From assembly GCA_036897095.1 (NCBI GenBank), contig JAYMSP010000823.1:1-40674 (forward strand): DNA of 40,674 bases, written 5' to 3'. The position numbers and the translations under genes were made by a program. This document shows, piece after piece, positions 1-14,841 of this stretch. Under the pieces are notes generated by a model. It saw nothing but the letters and a program-made list of their open reading frames with translations, was not told the DNA's origin and did not search any database. Source of the DNA: Plantago elongata (taxonomy: Eukaryota; Streptophyta; Magnoliopsida; Lamiales; Plantaginaceae). Within the stretch, counting starts at the first letter, position 1. Every line of letters begins with the position of its first letter.

Positions 1-1578
1 AAGGATTGTAGGATTTGCCATTTGAGTTTGGTGAGTAGTAGTCCAAGTTCTGGTGTTGCCATTGAGCTGGGTTGTTCCTGTAAGGATGATTTGGCTGCTG
101 CTCACAGACATTGTGCTGAGACTTGGTTCAAGATCAAAGGAAACAAGTTAGTACAGTATTTTTAACCTCTGCTTCATTCTGTTTTGTTTTACATGTTCCT
201 TTGTCCTGTTCTTTGTTGTGTACTGTAGTCTACCTTATTACTCATCCAATGTGTCTTACTGTTCCATTTAAGTTGTTTAGGGTAGTTCTACTTCTATTAA
301 TTGTAGTCACTAGTATAATTGGGCAATTGTGTACTTATAAGGCTTGTTAAACTTGACTAGAAATAGAACTGGTCACTTGTCTACTTAAAAGGCTTGTTAG
401 AATCGTCTCGAAATGAGGAGAGACATATATGTATGTCGAGGATATTCTTGATATTTCAACACGTGTACAGTGAATATTGTGAAGTGTGAAGATCACATTA
501 CACTTTCCAGTGTATTAGGAATCTTTTAGTGTTAAGCTGACAAGGTTGTGTTTTGGTGATGGTGATGGAGGAATATAAGTGTGTGAGAAGATTAAATAAA
601 CATGATTATCTAAAGACAATGACCACAAAGAAAGTAGTGAAAGCTAATAAAGAGAAAAGCAATTGCTTAGATGTGTAATACTGTAATGTAAATTGTAAAT
701 TGCTCCGACAAATGCTCTTCTATTCTGTCCTTTTCTTGTAGTTCTTGCTTCCTCATGTAGATTCTCTCTTTCTTTATTCTCCACTTAGTATAGTTCACTT
801 CCTGTATTCAGATTCTCTTCTTCTCATGAGTCTTCATTAAGCTATTGAATCTATGTATGGTTACTTGATACTGTGAGATTTGTAACTATTTTGGGACATT
901 GCTTGTCGAGTGCTTCATCGAACCAATCTGTTTCATCCATTTTCTAGATACCCTTGTTGATGGATGGCCATATATCAACTCTTTAGCATGTTGTAAACAT
1001 GATTTTTCGGTCATAAGAAAATTAAATCAGGACTATGGTTGCGTTTGAAGTATATTTGGCAGTAAGATTGAAGGATTGTGCTTAAAGGTACCCAAAAAAA
1101 TTCCCATTTCATGTTTTAAAATCACCAAAAATGATGCTTGTAAGAGTTGTAAAAATGGATACGCACTTTATCAAAGCAATTGCAAAGATAATCTGGCCAA
1201 ATATATTTTAATGAGTAATTATTAGACCTCATTTCTCATGTAGCAAACAGATGTAAATGTTAATATATATAATTTTTTCTGTGCAATTTATGTTTGGATT
1301 CGCTCTAACTATCGTAAATTGTAATGCTGTTGTTTCATCTCATCATCAGGACTTGTGAGATATGTAATGCAATTGCACGTAATGTTGTTGGACCTAATGA
1401 CATCGAAGCTCTGCAACTGAACGAGAGCAATGCTGTTGCGACTACATCTTCAGCTGCAGTGAGTGTTTCAGAGACTCGAAGTTGCTTAAATGGCCACCGA
1501 TTTCTCAACTTTCTTCTTGCGTGCATGGTGTTTGCGTTTGTTATATCTTGGCTGTTCCACTTCAACATTCCATCGTAG
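1..1578 (+). CDS. RING-CH (RINGv) zinc-finger membrane protein, 3' part
   Basis: Partial gene; the 5' end lies outside the window. Coding exons are 1-146 and 1350-1578, joined in phase 2 (AA|G, Lys) across a 1.2-kb intron (donor GTTAGT, acceptor CATCAG). The frame starts with CRIC, then CSC, then HRHC, then CEIC in the second exon, which gives the C4HC3 order of a RING-CH/RINGv finger (C-x2-C, C-x-C, H-x2-C, C-x2-C). About 30 residues before the stop there is one hydrophobic segment (FLNFLLACMVFAFVISWLF), so the C terminus is probably membrane-anchored. RINGv proteins of this kind (MARCH-like) are usually E3 ubiquitin ligases of membranes; that activity is inferred from the family. Splitting the finger between two exons is common in the plant members. 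The 3' UTR probably runs into the transposon that starts at 1828. Confidence 0.85.
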
Positions 1579-2002
1579 GTGTCTACGAGCTGATTGTGAA
1601 GCTGTTGTAGCGTTTTGGCGCAAAGTTTGAGTGGTTCACTTGGGTTGAGTTAGTACTTGCAATTTCTCACGGGGTTTCTATGAAATATGTCATATCATAT
1701 GTATTGATTGGATTAGCTGTAAATTCATGTATACTAATGAAAAAGAAATGCCTTTGCCCAGTGACAGAGGCCTTTTGTGTTATTGCTCTTTTGCGCATGA
1801 CCATAGTCACTAATGCACCATCACTAAGATCGTCCACCGTGGACGGTTGTGGAGCAGCCGTACAGTGAACGTTTGGGGCTGGGTCATGTTGTGGGGTCAG
1901 CCCCAAACGGCCAATGTCCCAGCCCTTTCGCTAGAACACGTGTTCGATCCTGATTGGACCAAACATGTTTTTTTTATAGAAGATCATTATCAAATTATGT
2001 AA

Positions 2003-3137
2003 GATTACTTCGCCGATAATGTTGAGTATACTTCAAAGCAAATTCGCCGGAGGTTTAGAATGACGAAGCCACTGTTTGTGAGGATCGTTGAGGCGGTCTC
2101 CGACTACGATCCAGGATACTTCAGGGCTGGCTCAGATGCTACTGGTCGTCAAGCGCTCTCGAATTTGCAAAAGTGTACTGCGGCGATGAGGATGCTCGCG
2201 TATGGTTTAGCCGCGGATGCTATTGACGAATATACAAGGTGTAGTGAAACTCCTACTTTGATTGCATTGGACAAGTTTTGTGATTCTGTCCTTGCGGTTT
2301 TTACACCAACATACATGCAAAGGGCTAACGAAGAAGACATCAATCAACTTCTCGCAATCAATGCCGAAAGAGGCTTTCTGGAAATGATTGGTTTGATCGA
2401 TTGTATGCATTGGGAATGGAAGAACTGTGTGATGGCATGGAAAGGTCAATACCAAGGCAAAAGTGGTAAGCCGACGCTCGTTCTAGAAGTTGTTGCTTCA
2501 CACGACACTTGTTTGGCACTCTTTCTTCGGAGTTTCAGGTAAATTCAATGATCTCATTGCTTTTGCACGTTCACCGGTGTTTGATGATTTTCTCAACGAT
2601 GTATCTCCTCCGGTAAACTTTGAAGTGAACGGTCATCACTACAACATGGCGTACTACCTAACTGATGGGATTTATCCCACCTGGGCAACATTTGTCAAGT
2701 CCATCAAAAATCCAGTTACTCACAAAGAGACCAAGTTTGCATAGAAGTAAGAGGTCGTCCGAAAAGATGTTGAGCGAGCTTTTGGTTGTCTGCAAGCACG
2801 CTTCGTCATCATCCGCAATCCGGCGTTGGCCAAAAAAATCCATCTTCTTTCTAAGATTATGAATACATGTATATGCCTACATAACATGATCGTTGAGAAT
2901 GAAAGGCATATTTATCTCCGAGCCAAAACATACGAGAAGTATGTCAAAGAATTCAATAAATACACCGTCAACTCACTGGAAGAAGACTTGTTCACCGATA
3001 TTCGATTCACAAGACGCTCTTTAGTGATCAACTCAGTTGAAGGATACATGCAGACTAGGCGTGATATGCACAGCGCACTCACTCACCAAGCATTGCAAAA
3101 AGATTTGATCGAACATACCTGGAGGAAGACCACTTAA
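2003..3137 (+). pseudogene. PIF/Harbinger transposase (Plant transposon protein, HARBI1-like), broken
   Basis: The coding remnant can be followed from about 2003 (before the first in-frame ATG at 2060) to the stop at 3137. It is interrupted by a frameshift near 2508-2515, where the frame changes from that of 2060-2542 to that of 2490-2744, and by two in-frame stops at 2742-2744 and 2748-2750. After the stops the same frame continues through KDVERAFG to the end. The three DDE-type residues are all still visible: Asp in IDCMHW (2399-2401), Asp in YYLTDG (2664-2666) and Glu in DVERAF (2772-2774). The family mediates cut-and-paste transposition together with a Myb-like partner. This copy cannot make a full protein. 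The small number of lesions suggests fairly recent decay. Confidence 0.92.
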
Positions 3138-3289
3138 ATTATGTTTTCATTGTTCTAGTTGTTTTATTTCCTACTTTCAATTCAATATGTTTGTATTTGT
3201 ATTATGTAATGTTTCATTTTCATCATATTATGTTCGTACTGAATAAAAAATTAATTTTGTGTCAATACAACTCGCTTTTTTATTAGAAG

Positions 3290-3400
3290 TACAAACAGAA
3301 ACAGAAACAGAAACAACAACGAGAAATATAAGAACAACAACAACAACAACAACAACAACAAAGCAACAACAACGACAATAACAACAACAATAACAAAGCA
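3290..3400. repeat. CAGAAA / CAA simple-repeat tract inside the transposon
   Basis: Three to four ACAGAA units (about 3293-3315) are followed by an interrupted CAA repeat (about 3327-3395) with occasional AAG, GAC and AAT variants. It lies between the transposase stop and the Myb-like ORF. It is a likely length-variable microsatellite. Confidence 0.8.
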
Positions 3401-3417
3401 AGTCTTACTCCGACCTT

Positions 3418-3675
3418 CTACATATCGCGGTGAATTTCAAGACGCCTATCTCTATTGTGAAGTTGTTCTTTGATTCTTGACATAATACCAACAAGAAAAC
3501 TTCCATCGGCCAATACAAATTCATCACATACCTCCTTCACGTAAAGGAAACGCCTACTTGTGATGAACATTAGCCAATCCGGACGTTGAGAAACTTGATA
3601 CCAAATCAATCGAAGAGCATGATCTTCATTTTCCGTCCACCGCCTGGGCATAAAAATTGAACGGTCATTTTTCAT
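3418..3675 (-). CDS. Myb/SANT-like second ORF of the PIF/Harbinger element
   Basis: The minus-strand ORF from the ATG at 3675 is 85 residues; an open frame extends upstream to 3768 without another ATG. The segment RRWTENEDHALRLIWYQVSQ resembles the first helix of a Myb/SANT domain, and the C-terminal half (RIKEQLHNRDRRLEIHRDM) is charged and probably helical. PIF/Harbinger elements normally encode a Myb-like DNA-binding partner of the transposase, so the location inside the element supports the call. A TATA-like box (CTTTTTATA on the plus strand, 3751-3759) lies about 80 bp upstream. It is convergent with the transposase. The protein looks shorter than usual and may be a remnant. The Myb assignment rests on one short motif. 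Confidence 0.5.
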   Translation of the reverse strand: MKNDRSIFMPRRWTENEDHALRLIWYQVSQRPDWLMFITSRRFLYVKEVCDEFVLADGSFLVGIMSRIKEQLHNRDRRLEIHRDM

Positions 3676-3956
3676 GGTTGAGACGATGAGTGAAGTTTTG
3701 TTGGAAGAAGAAGATGAAGAAGTTGTGGTGGATATAGTAGAGAAGGATATCTTTTTATAGATGCTCAATTTATTTGTTTCGAAAATATAGCAGTTATTTT
3801 ATCTGTTTCATCAGAATATGATCGTTTTTTTATCTGTTTTAAAACTATAGCCATTATTCGATTTTTAAAATTTTAAAAAAAATTAAAAAATGAAAAGATA
3901 CGGAGCAACCGCTTGTCACGACCGTTTTTTCCTGCCACCACACGGTGGACGTCTAA

Positions 3957-5758
3957 AATTAAGTTGCTATTATAATTGACATCCTTGCAACAAAACATGA
4001 AGATACGTTATCAATGGCAAATGTTTAACTATATAGTGTATTAAAACAAAATACTTGAAGCTAAATATTTATAGGACTATATAATATTTATAGCTAAGTT
4101 TTTGTAATTAAACATGTTTATTTACTTTGTTGTAACATTATCAAATGATGATGGTTTAGATAGACTCTATGCTTGGGAATTTCGTAAAATTTAGGGGCTG
4201 GTATAGAATTTGAATGGGTATTTGGTTGGATTTTGGTGAAATTATATTTGAAATGAAATTGAAATGGAGGTATTTAAAGTGTATTTTAGAACAAATCACT
4301 GTTTATCGAGCCAAATGAATTAATTACATTGAATTAGGATCAACCCTAGATTCATTTTATGTTGTCGAGTCAATAGTCTAGTAGAAACTTATTACCTAGA
4401 AAAGGCTCAAACACCATACTGTGAAGATTGATTCACATCGATCACGTAAACAAGTAAGTGTAATGCATTATTGCTAAACTAACTAATATTTAATAAATTA
4501 ATAACCTCGATAAATTTAATAATTTATTTAATTTAAATTTAAAATTATTATAAATTTAAACCCCAATCGATAAAATAATAAAATAGTAACTTTTTAAAAA
4601 TTTCAGTAATATATTTTAATACCAATAAAACTATAAATTAATAATTACCAACATATTTTGTGTGTGTCATGCACGATACACTTCAAAATTCTAAGATTTT
4701 CTAGTAAAAAATGAATTTATACTCACTTGTTTTTATGTTGAACTTCAAATTTATATCGAGTTATCATTGAATCTTCACATTGCACTTAATAGTTGGGATG
4801 TTGCCTTCTCATATTGCAACAAAAAATTGTGAAGAGTTGTTGCCGCTTATAATGCTTTTTTTCGAGTGTCTGGTTCCAAAGCTATTGAATTATCCTCAAC
4901 TTTGTCACCGATCGAATTTTAAATGTATTTGCCATAATTTCTTCAATACTTTGAATCTTGTAACATTCATTATTTTCAGAAAGATAATCTAGCAAATGAT
5001 TTACACCCATTTTGCACTTGAAAATTTAAAGGTCATGCGTCAAACCTCTTTAAATTAATAAATTATCAATTTATTAATATAATAATATATTATTAAATTA
5101 ATAAAGTATTTCGATCTTTAACATTATTAATTTATAGGTATTTTAATACAGTTGGCAATGTACCTCATTGAACTTTGTATCACTTAAGATGACATAAGTT
5201 AGTATGAGACGTTTGTCCATATTTTACAGTTGCATCATGTATGATGGCAAGTTAAATATTTGTAGAAAGTTTAGGAAAGAGTGATGTTTGTATTATATAT
5301 TAAAATTCCACTTTATTATTTAGGGTATATAAATTTTTATTGAGTGTTTGTGAAATTTTTACGTCTTGTCTATAAGTTTTTATTTAAGGTAAATGAGTTT
5401 TTATTTAACGTTCGTGGTTTTAATATAAAAAAAGTTTAATATGTAATAAAAAATTCGTCCTTTATTTGAGCCCGCAAAATTGGTAATCTATATTCAAGTA
5501 AATTATATCAAAGGGAAAAAAAGTAAAGAAAAGAGGGGCATCGACGGCCATAAGTCTATCCACGTGGAATTAGATCAACGGTTCCGATCTATTCAGGAAC
5601 ACATTGACATCGTATCATCGTTTCACATGATTTAAAACCCTTGTGTGCCCCTTTTTCTGTTTAATTCGACTCAGATTAGGGTTTAAGCCACTACAGAAAA
5701 CCTCTAGCCACAATTGGCTCTTTGTTCCGTTTACTGATTATCCCCAGATCTTTGCCTA
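3957..5758. other. AT-rich intergenic region and TIM10 promoter
   Basis: No convincing coding frame is visible. The stretch is very AT-rich (especially 4480-4640 and 5040-5130) and holds one Tourist-like MITE remnant (4194-4346). The last 150 bases (about 5530-5758) are richer in GC and contain ACGTGG-type and CT-rich sequences, and are probably the promoter and 5' leader of TIM10. Confidence 0.6.
4194..4346. mobile_element. Tourist-like MITE remnant, related to 14842-14996
   Basis: It starts GGGGCTG right after TTA and shares an ordered series of blocks with the element at 14842-14996: GGGTATTTGGTTGGATTTT, a variant of GAAATTGAAATGG, then CATCGAGCCAAATG-type sequence. The far end (ATCAACCC) is an imperfect inverted copy of the start. 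No clean target duplication is left. It is a diverged member of the same PIF-related MITE family. Confidence 0.55.
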
Positions 5759-7640
5759 ATGATGAATCCGAACAATGCTGCATCCGAAATTGAGAAAGAA
5801 CAGGTAATTTCTTGCCTCTGCTTTCAAAAAAAGATGCATCTTTTAGGTAGTGAAGTAACTCGTTTTTCTTCTTTACAGATCATTGGGATGATGGAGAAGG
5901 AGATGGAGTATCGAGTCGATATGTTTAACAAGTAGGCAATTTCTTGCCTTGACTGTATTTAGCTTCTAATTCGTAGATATTCTCATTTATTTTAGTTAGT
6001 ATTTTGTTTAAATTGAATTATGGTGTTAGTGTTCGTTACTTGATGATATCTTCATTGTAATGACAGGCTTACGCATACGTGCTTCAACAAATGCATCGAG
6101 AACAAGTACGTGTTTATGTTCCAAGATTGGATTTTTAAGCACCTAGTTGAATTGTAGAACTGTTTAATTTCTATCACTTTGTGTAATTGATTGTTTGATA
6201 AGTATGTTTAGCTTTGGTGGTTGATTGGAGTATACTTCCATGTTTTTAGGTACAAGGATTCCGAGCTAAACATGGGCGAAAATAGTTGCATTGATCGTTG
6301 TGTTGCGAAATATTGGCAGGTGATTTGGTTTTAGCACTTGAGTTTCATATCATACAAATGCTTGACAAGTGAATGAATCTATTTTTTTTCTTTTCCACCA
6401 AAATTTACATGTTAATGGAGTTCATAGAGTCAGAGGTTTTTAGGCTCAGAAGGTGTGGTAGTGTTGTTTGGTTAAGTAATCTTGTGCTTAGGTAGTAACT
6501 AGAGATTTTGGCAGTAAGTTTGTTTAAGTATCGATTCCCATTTTCATTCAGTTCGACTAAGCATCCATTGCCGCTGTGATTTATAAACAAAGATTTAGAT
6601 ATGTCCATCAGAAAATATCAAACTTGTAAAGTTATTCGTAGCTTCATTTTATTAGGTGGTCATTGAGTAGTTATGTTACTGAAATAGCTATATTGTCCTG
6701 AACTTAGTAAAAAACATCGGAGCATTGTGTTATATTCTTGTTAATTTAGTGACACGGGGGATTAATGTGTTTACAAGTGAAAGTGAAAGATTGTGCTTCG
6801 TAAATGATTAGAGGAATAGTACTCTTGTGTGAATGGACTATTCAATTATGACTTGGAGCTTGTGAATAAATGTCACAAGTATTATGACTATTTTCAGATA
6901 TTTGATGGCCATATACATAGTTTTTGTAACCAGGGATAGTAATCTATTCTGGTCTATGTATCTTCTTCTTCTTCGTCGCCCCATATATATTGAGAAATGA
7001 GAAGGTGAAGAACTTTGTACTATACTGCCTAAACATGCGTCCTCAATGTGGGAAAGAATTGTCATTGTTACTTGGCTTTTATTTGTGTCCTTACCTTTTG
7101 TGCTACTTGGGGGTTAGTGCATTCATGGTTTTTATACCTTCTATTTCTTTATTTTATTTTGCCATCAGCTTTTTCCTTTGATCCTTTTTGTAATGAGTTA
7201 GCTACGATATCGTTTAAGCAACAAATGATAATTTGGCTAGCTGCTAGTCTATCTTTTGCTAATGCAGATTCCCTTGAATATCATTATTCTTTACTTCTTT
7301 AAATTTAATGCTTGATTACATTTATTGTTTGTGACTTGACATCTTCTAAAACTTGTGCTCTGAACCGAGAATCAGCTCAATCAAGCACCTTATTTGTGGG
7401 ATCCTGTTAACTCAAAAACCAGTTAAAACTTGTAACATTGTAAATTAATGAATGTTGCTTTCAGGAATCACTGGAATGTTAGATTTTGCACACCTTTTTT
7501 TTTTTTTGTCTTCTCTATTAAATTTAATTCCTGAAAATGTGGTCATTTTCTGCGTTGCTAAATGACTTGTATCTGCTTTTTCGCTGCAGGTGACTAACTT
7601 AGTCGGCCAACTGCTTGGAACTAATCGACCTCCCATGTAA
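5759..7640 (+). CDS. TIM10: Mitochondrial intermembrane-space chaperone Tim10
   Basis: Five coding exons: 5759-5803, 5879-5931, 6067-6105, 6250-6319 and 7590-7640, all with GT-AG introns and matching phases, giving 85 residues. The twin CX3C motif is at Cys38/Cys42 and Cys59/Cys63 with 16 residues between, the signature spacing of Tim10. ENSCIDRC and KYWQ are hallmark stretches. Tim9-Tim10 hexamers carry hydrophobic carrier and beta-barrel precursors across the intermembrane space, with the four cysteines forming two disulfides (Mia40 pathway). There is no presequence, as expected. The start is the first of two adjacent ATGs (5759, 5762); either could be used. The last intron is long (about 1.27 kb) and shows no other gene. 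The 3' end converges on the BSK gene. Confidence 0.96.
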
Positions 7641-8273
7641 AATGAGATATCCTGCTGAAGCTTCTTTTTTCACCAGACGTCGTTGAAGCAACCAGAGCTA
7701 ATAAAAGAATGACTGGTACTTTTGGGATACTACAATTGTACTGGCCTTTTGTTGCTTATAGATGTAGAACACAATTTTATTTGTGGATTACTTTATAGTT
7801 GATGAAATTTTTAGCCATTTGTGACCCTCTAGAGATATACTAGCACATGAATACATGATTTTTTTATGGTTCTGTAATTTTTACATTGGCATGCTGGCTA
7901 ATGGAGCATAGAGTTTAATGGTTAATATGATTTCCAAATTTGTGTTGATGAATGTGAAGTCACAACTGCAAAAGCAGACTGCTTATAAAACCAAGAGCTC
8001 AAAGAACATTGCATGAAAACCTGCTCCTTTGTACTTTCTTTGTTTAGTGACAAGCTTCCGATTTTGCCATTTAATCTTGGAGATAAATCTAAGGTTTATC
8101 TAATGAATTTCCATTCCACAAAACTCACATAAATCAAAGAGAGAACCTTAAGTTTACAAAATCCTGAAATTAGCAATCAATTTCAAAATAGCTTTTGTTT
8201 TGACAAGGGAATAAAAGCTAGATACACAAGAAGCAGAAGAGGGGAGACATTCTCTATGATCTGTACAATGGTT
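7641..8273. other. Convergent 3' UTRs of TIM10 and the BSK gene
   Basis: Only about 630 bases separate the two stop codons. Nothing coding is seen. AT-rich stretches with AATAAA-like hexamers on both strands fit 3' UTRs and polyadenylation regions. Confidence 0.55.
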
Positions 8274-11065
<2,792 letters not shown>

Positions 11066-13164
11066 TTTCTATATTTTCTTTGCAGAAGAAACAAACAAAT
11101 ACTCCAATCCAACCTTGTATAATGTGTGTGAATAGGGATAGATGAAGGAGAGAATATATTTGATTGATTTTGTGGATCCAAGAACTGTAAGAAATGTGTG
11201 TGACTAGTTAAAGAAGAGTTTTGTTTTCTTTTTCTTTTTTAACTTTTGAAGATTTGGAGAGTATTTTCATCATTCATGATTAAGCAACATGCATTATATA
11301 TGAGAAAAAGCATGGGGTTGGTGTGTGAGTGTGTCTGTGTGTGGCATCATCATCAACAGGCATCATGTATCTTCATGTGTTTTCTCTTTGTTCAACAGTG
11401 CTGCTGTATTTAAGACTCTGTTTTGTTTGCACTTTTGAGTCGGTACATCGGATAACTTATTTAAAGACGAATATATATATTTTAAATTTTTTTATTAATA
11501 TTAATAATTAAAATATATATTATTAATTGACAACATAAATAATTTTTTTTAAAATATAAGTGCGTATTCAGATGATTTATCTAGATTTGGTAAATATATA
11601 AATTATTTTTAAAAATTACTTAGAAAAGGTCATTAATTCTTTCATTATTTTTCCTATTTTTGCTTTGTTTCTGCTTTATGTTTCTGACTTCTATGCTGCC
11701 TCTGTATTTCTTCATCATTGTCTCTTTCTTTTCTCTTTTTAGTTTGTTTTTAGTTTTTTGCACTAGCAAAGTTTTTACTTATGTTCTTGGAATTTTGGTT
11801 TTGATATTTGAATCTCATTTTCCTATACTTTTTCATTACAGAGTGTGGTTCTGAGAAAAGTTACAATTAGAGATGGTAATAATCAAATAGAAAATTAAAG
11901 CCAATCACTTTCAAGACCATGATATAAATTGGATATTAAAGTTGAATGACCATGACAACATGAGCTTGCAGAATGGTATTAGATTTTGTAATCTTTAAAC
12001 ATACTATCACCGACGTCAAAAGCTAGAGACACAATTTGATAAGAGGGAGACAGTCCTGTGAGAAAAAATGGGGAGATATATATCATTTCTCTGAGTTCGG
12101 TTCGGTAATAAAATAAGTTATTTATTTTTTATTTGAGTTTTAATATAGCCTTCTCGGTTACCAATAATTTGAGCCCTAAATAGTTTGGTACTAAAACTAA
12201 CACAAAGTAAGGTACCGGACTTAAACACCTTATCAGATAAGTCGAACTCGGATCTTAACGAGTTGAATAATTGAAAGGCCTCGATTCATGTAACTCTGGT
12301 TTAAAGTGTAAGCAAGCACCGTACTGGTTTTTCCCATCAAGTTTATGAAAATTAGGTTTGACGTGGTGAAAACTAGACGAAAGTCCACTTAGTCCGGTCT
12401 TGATCACGAATGCCTCAAGCCTGGTTCCAATGAGATAAAGGTAAGACTAAGAGGTTAGTCCATTTTAAGTCGATTTACTTTAAAAAACTGAATTAGATTT
12501 GATGACTCAATAGATTATAAACCTGGTCCAACATTTCTTGGCCTTATTTATTACTCCTTGGTGACTCGGTTAATGCATAAGGAAACCCATCCTCCATCAT
12601 ATATATTCAAGATCGGTCTCCTTAGATCGAGAATACAGTGCTAAGGTTGGATCGTTTGTGGTGATGTTTGTAATACCTTTATCCATGAATCATGATATAT
12701 CCAAGACCGATCTCCCTAGAAGATACGAAGGCCATTCCAATTGGTGAATCGAGCCTCGAGGAGTTGGCAAATGTATTAACTCCTGAAAGTAATGTGCTTT
12801 TTTTAGAAAGTGCAAATTAGTTGTGCAAAAACTTAGAAGCTAGTTAATTAAGTTAGACGTGGACATGAAAAATCTTTGACATACACCTGAGTCAAGTTGT
12901 ATCTTTTCTCGATTTAATATTGGTTAAGGACAACATCCATCATTTATTACCAAATTTTAAAAAGGAAAAGAAAAGAAAAGGTGCTTCTTCGCCTTGCAAG
13001 GGCTCTATTCCGTATCTATTTATCAAAATTAAACCGGACATAATTATCCAAGATTATGTTAAAAAATCATATCTAAAAACTAAAAACAAATGCATACATA
13101 TACCATACTTTTAACTCCACTAGGACAATTCTTGAAGATCCCGGCGTGGATAAGAAACACGACA
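11066..13164. other. BSK promoter and unassigned intergenic DNA
   Basis: The first 250 bases probably hold the 5' leader and promoter of the BSK gene (minus strand). Beyond that, 11450-11600 is very AT-rich. About 12080-12800 is of more even composition, with no frame I recognise; it may be an old, unrecognisable transposon. A pair of imperfect 26-bp direct repeats lies at 12601-12626 and 12695-12720. Confidence 0.5.
12601..12720. repeat. Pair of imperfect 26-bp direct repeats
   Basis: 12601-12626 and 12695-12720 both match ATATATYCAAGAYCGRTCTC followed by CYTAGA, with four differences, spaced 94 bp apart. Function unknown; they could be part of a degenerate repeat element. Confidence 0.6.
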
Positions 13165-14141
13165 AATTAAATAGAGATAATTATAAATTAATATAACTTT
13201 TAAAAACATATTATCCTTAATATATATAAAAAAACTTTCTATAAATTGATTATAAACTTCCTACAAATTAATAATTTTAGTAAATTTGAAATAGCATATA
13301 TTAAAATTGATAAAATTTATCCCATAGTTATAGAAAACTAAATCAAATGTCAGTTGAAACAAATTAAATAAGTATCAACTAATTGATACAAGCATCATCA
13401 TCAAAGTAATCAACCTTCTAAGTTCCTATATCTTTCATTGTCAATTTTTTTACTCATTAGTATGATATTTATTTCATTTTGCATAATTGTATTATATGAT
13501 GCTTATAATTTAATGTTAAATTATGTATACTGTATGCTTGTTAAATGATGCTTGCAATACTAATATAATGTTTGTTTCACATTTGATATTTGAATTATGC
13601 GATGTTTGTAATGTAATATTAAATTATACTTGCAATACTAATATAATACTTGTTCCTATTGATGATGTTTGTAATATAATGTTAAATGAAGTTTGTAATT
13701 AAATTTGGAGGAAAGATGCTTAGAGATAATAATAAACGTTAGAATTGTATAGAAAGAAATAAAAAATCTGGAATAAAGATACTTGTGAAATTGGAAAAAT
13801 GATGCTTGTAAAATTGGAATTATGATGCTTGTAAAATTGGAATAATGATCCTTGGAGATAGATTAAAATTAATTTTAAAAAATAATGTTGTTGAATGATG
13901 CTTGATTATTTTGATGATGCTTGCATAATTTTACTTTATTAAATATTATAATATAATCAAATCTAAACAGAATCTAATTAGTTAATTTTAGATATATTTT
14001 GATTATTAAATATATCATATCTTTAGTATTTAATTTGAAGTTGGATATATAAATATTAATTTGTAGGAAGTGTTTTATATATCACTAAATTGTAGGAAAA
14101 ATTTAAGAATGACACTAATTTGTAATTGTCCCTATTAAATA
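13165..14141. mobile_element. Non-autonomous Mutator-like element with 9-bp target duplication
   Basis: The ends are long imperfect inverted repeats. The left starts GAGATAATTATAAATTA at 13174; the right, read inverted from 14132, starts GGGACAATTACAAATTA. Similarity continues for about 110 bp, including an inner shared block ACTTCCTACAAATTAATA (about 13255-13275 and its inverted partner about 14050-14070). Flanking 9-mers are AATTAAATA (13165-13173) and TATTAAATA (14133-14141), an 8/9 match, as expected for Mutator-like (MULE) insertions. The body is 959 bp with no transposase. The middle (about 13490-13930) is full of degenerate repeats of GATGCTTGTAA/TAATATAATGTTAAAT. Superfamily assignment rests on the long inverted repeats and the 9-bp duplication. 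Confidence 0.75.
13490..13930. repeat. Degenerate GATGCTTGTAA-type repeats
   Basis: Variants of GATGCTTGTAA / GATGTTTGTAAT recur about a dozen times, several of them joined to TATAATGTTAAAT or AAATTGGAATAATG. The copies near 13800-13850 are nearly tandem (unit about 24 bp). They lie inside the Mutator-like element and are probably its internal subterminal repeats. Confidence 0.65.
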
Positions 14142-14144
14142 CTC

Positions 14145-14400
14145 TACTTCCTCCGTCCCAATAAACTTCATACATTTGTCATTTTTAGTCGTCCCACAAA
14201 ACTTAATGCATTACTAAAAAGAAAGTTACCCCGTCACTAATAAATAATAAACAATCTTAACGGTATACAAAAATTACATATTTTTTCACTATTTTTTTAT
14301 TTTTTTATTTTTTTATTACTTTAATATTTCAAATAAAATTACTTTAATATTGAGTGGGTACATGCAGTAAGATGTACTATACATAGTCAAAGGAGATATT
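14145..14400. mobile_element. Stowaway-like MITE fragment
   Basis: TA followed by CTTCCTCCGTCCCAATAAA at 14145-14165 is close to the Stowaway (Tc1/mariner) terminal consensus, and the GTCGTCCCACAAAACTTAAT stretch after it (about 14189-14208) is also typical. A clear second end is not seen; a weak inverted match lies near 14385-14397. It starts 4 bp after the target duplication of the Mutator-like element. Confidence 0.5.
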
Positions 14401-14841
14401 CTGTGACGTTTGTCAAAATCAAATCTTCTTGTATTCTACTTTTCATTTTAAAAATGTACATCTGGAATCAAGTTTTTTCAAATAACGGACCTGATTATTA
14501 AGAAATGGAATGTTTGAGCCGAGTTGGACCCAGTCCATGTATAATCTATCGACCAGGTCCTCGTTATATGATGAGACTCAACAAATATTTCTAGCACTTA
14601 GCTAATACTAATAATGATGATTATAATTATATGTCATAGTGTATATACATAATAATGACAACTATTATCAACACACTTTTGAAACATTCAACTCGTCTAC
14701 TCATTGCTCAAGATTTCATGTCAATATTCCACACTTATCGCTATCTTTTATCGATTTAATTACTTCCGAAATAAGGTATGCTAGAGTCCAAAGAGATAAG
14801 AAAAATAATTGCAAAAAATAATTAGAGTATTAAACATATAA

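Larger units (their letters stand above)
1825..3956 (+). mobile_element. PIF/Harbinger DNA transposon (degenerate, with both ends)
   Basis: The 11-bp sequence CGTCCACCGTG at 1831-1841 is repeated inverted at 3941-3951. Just outside, GAT (left) and GA (right, read inverted) extend the terminal repeat with a one-base indel. The direct 3-bp repeat TAA lies at 1825-1827 and 3954-3956, the target duplication expected for PIF/Harbinger (TWA). The element body is therefore about 1828-3953, 2.1 kb. Inside are a disrupted DDE transposase on the plus strand (2003-3137) and a small Myb-like ORF on the minus strand (3418-3675), the two-gene make-up of this superfamily. A purine-rich CAA/CAGAAA simple-repeat tract lies between them (3290-3400). 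Having both ends and the target duplication supports a single insertion rather than a random fragment. Confidence 0.85.
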
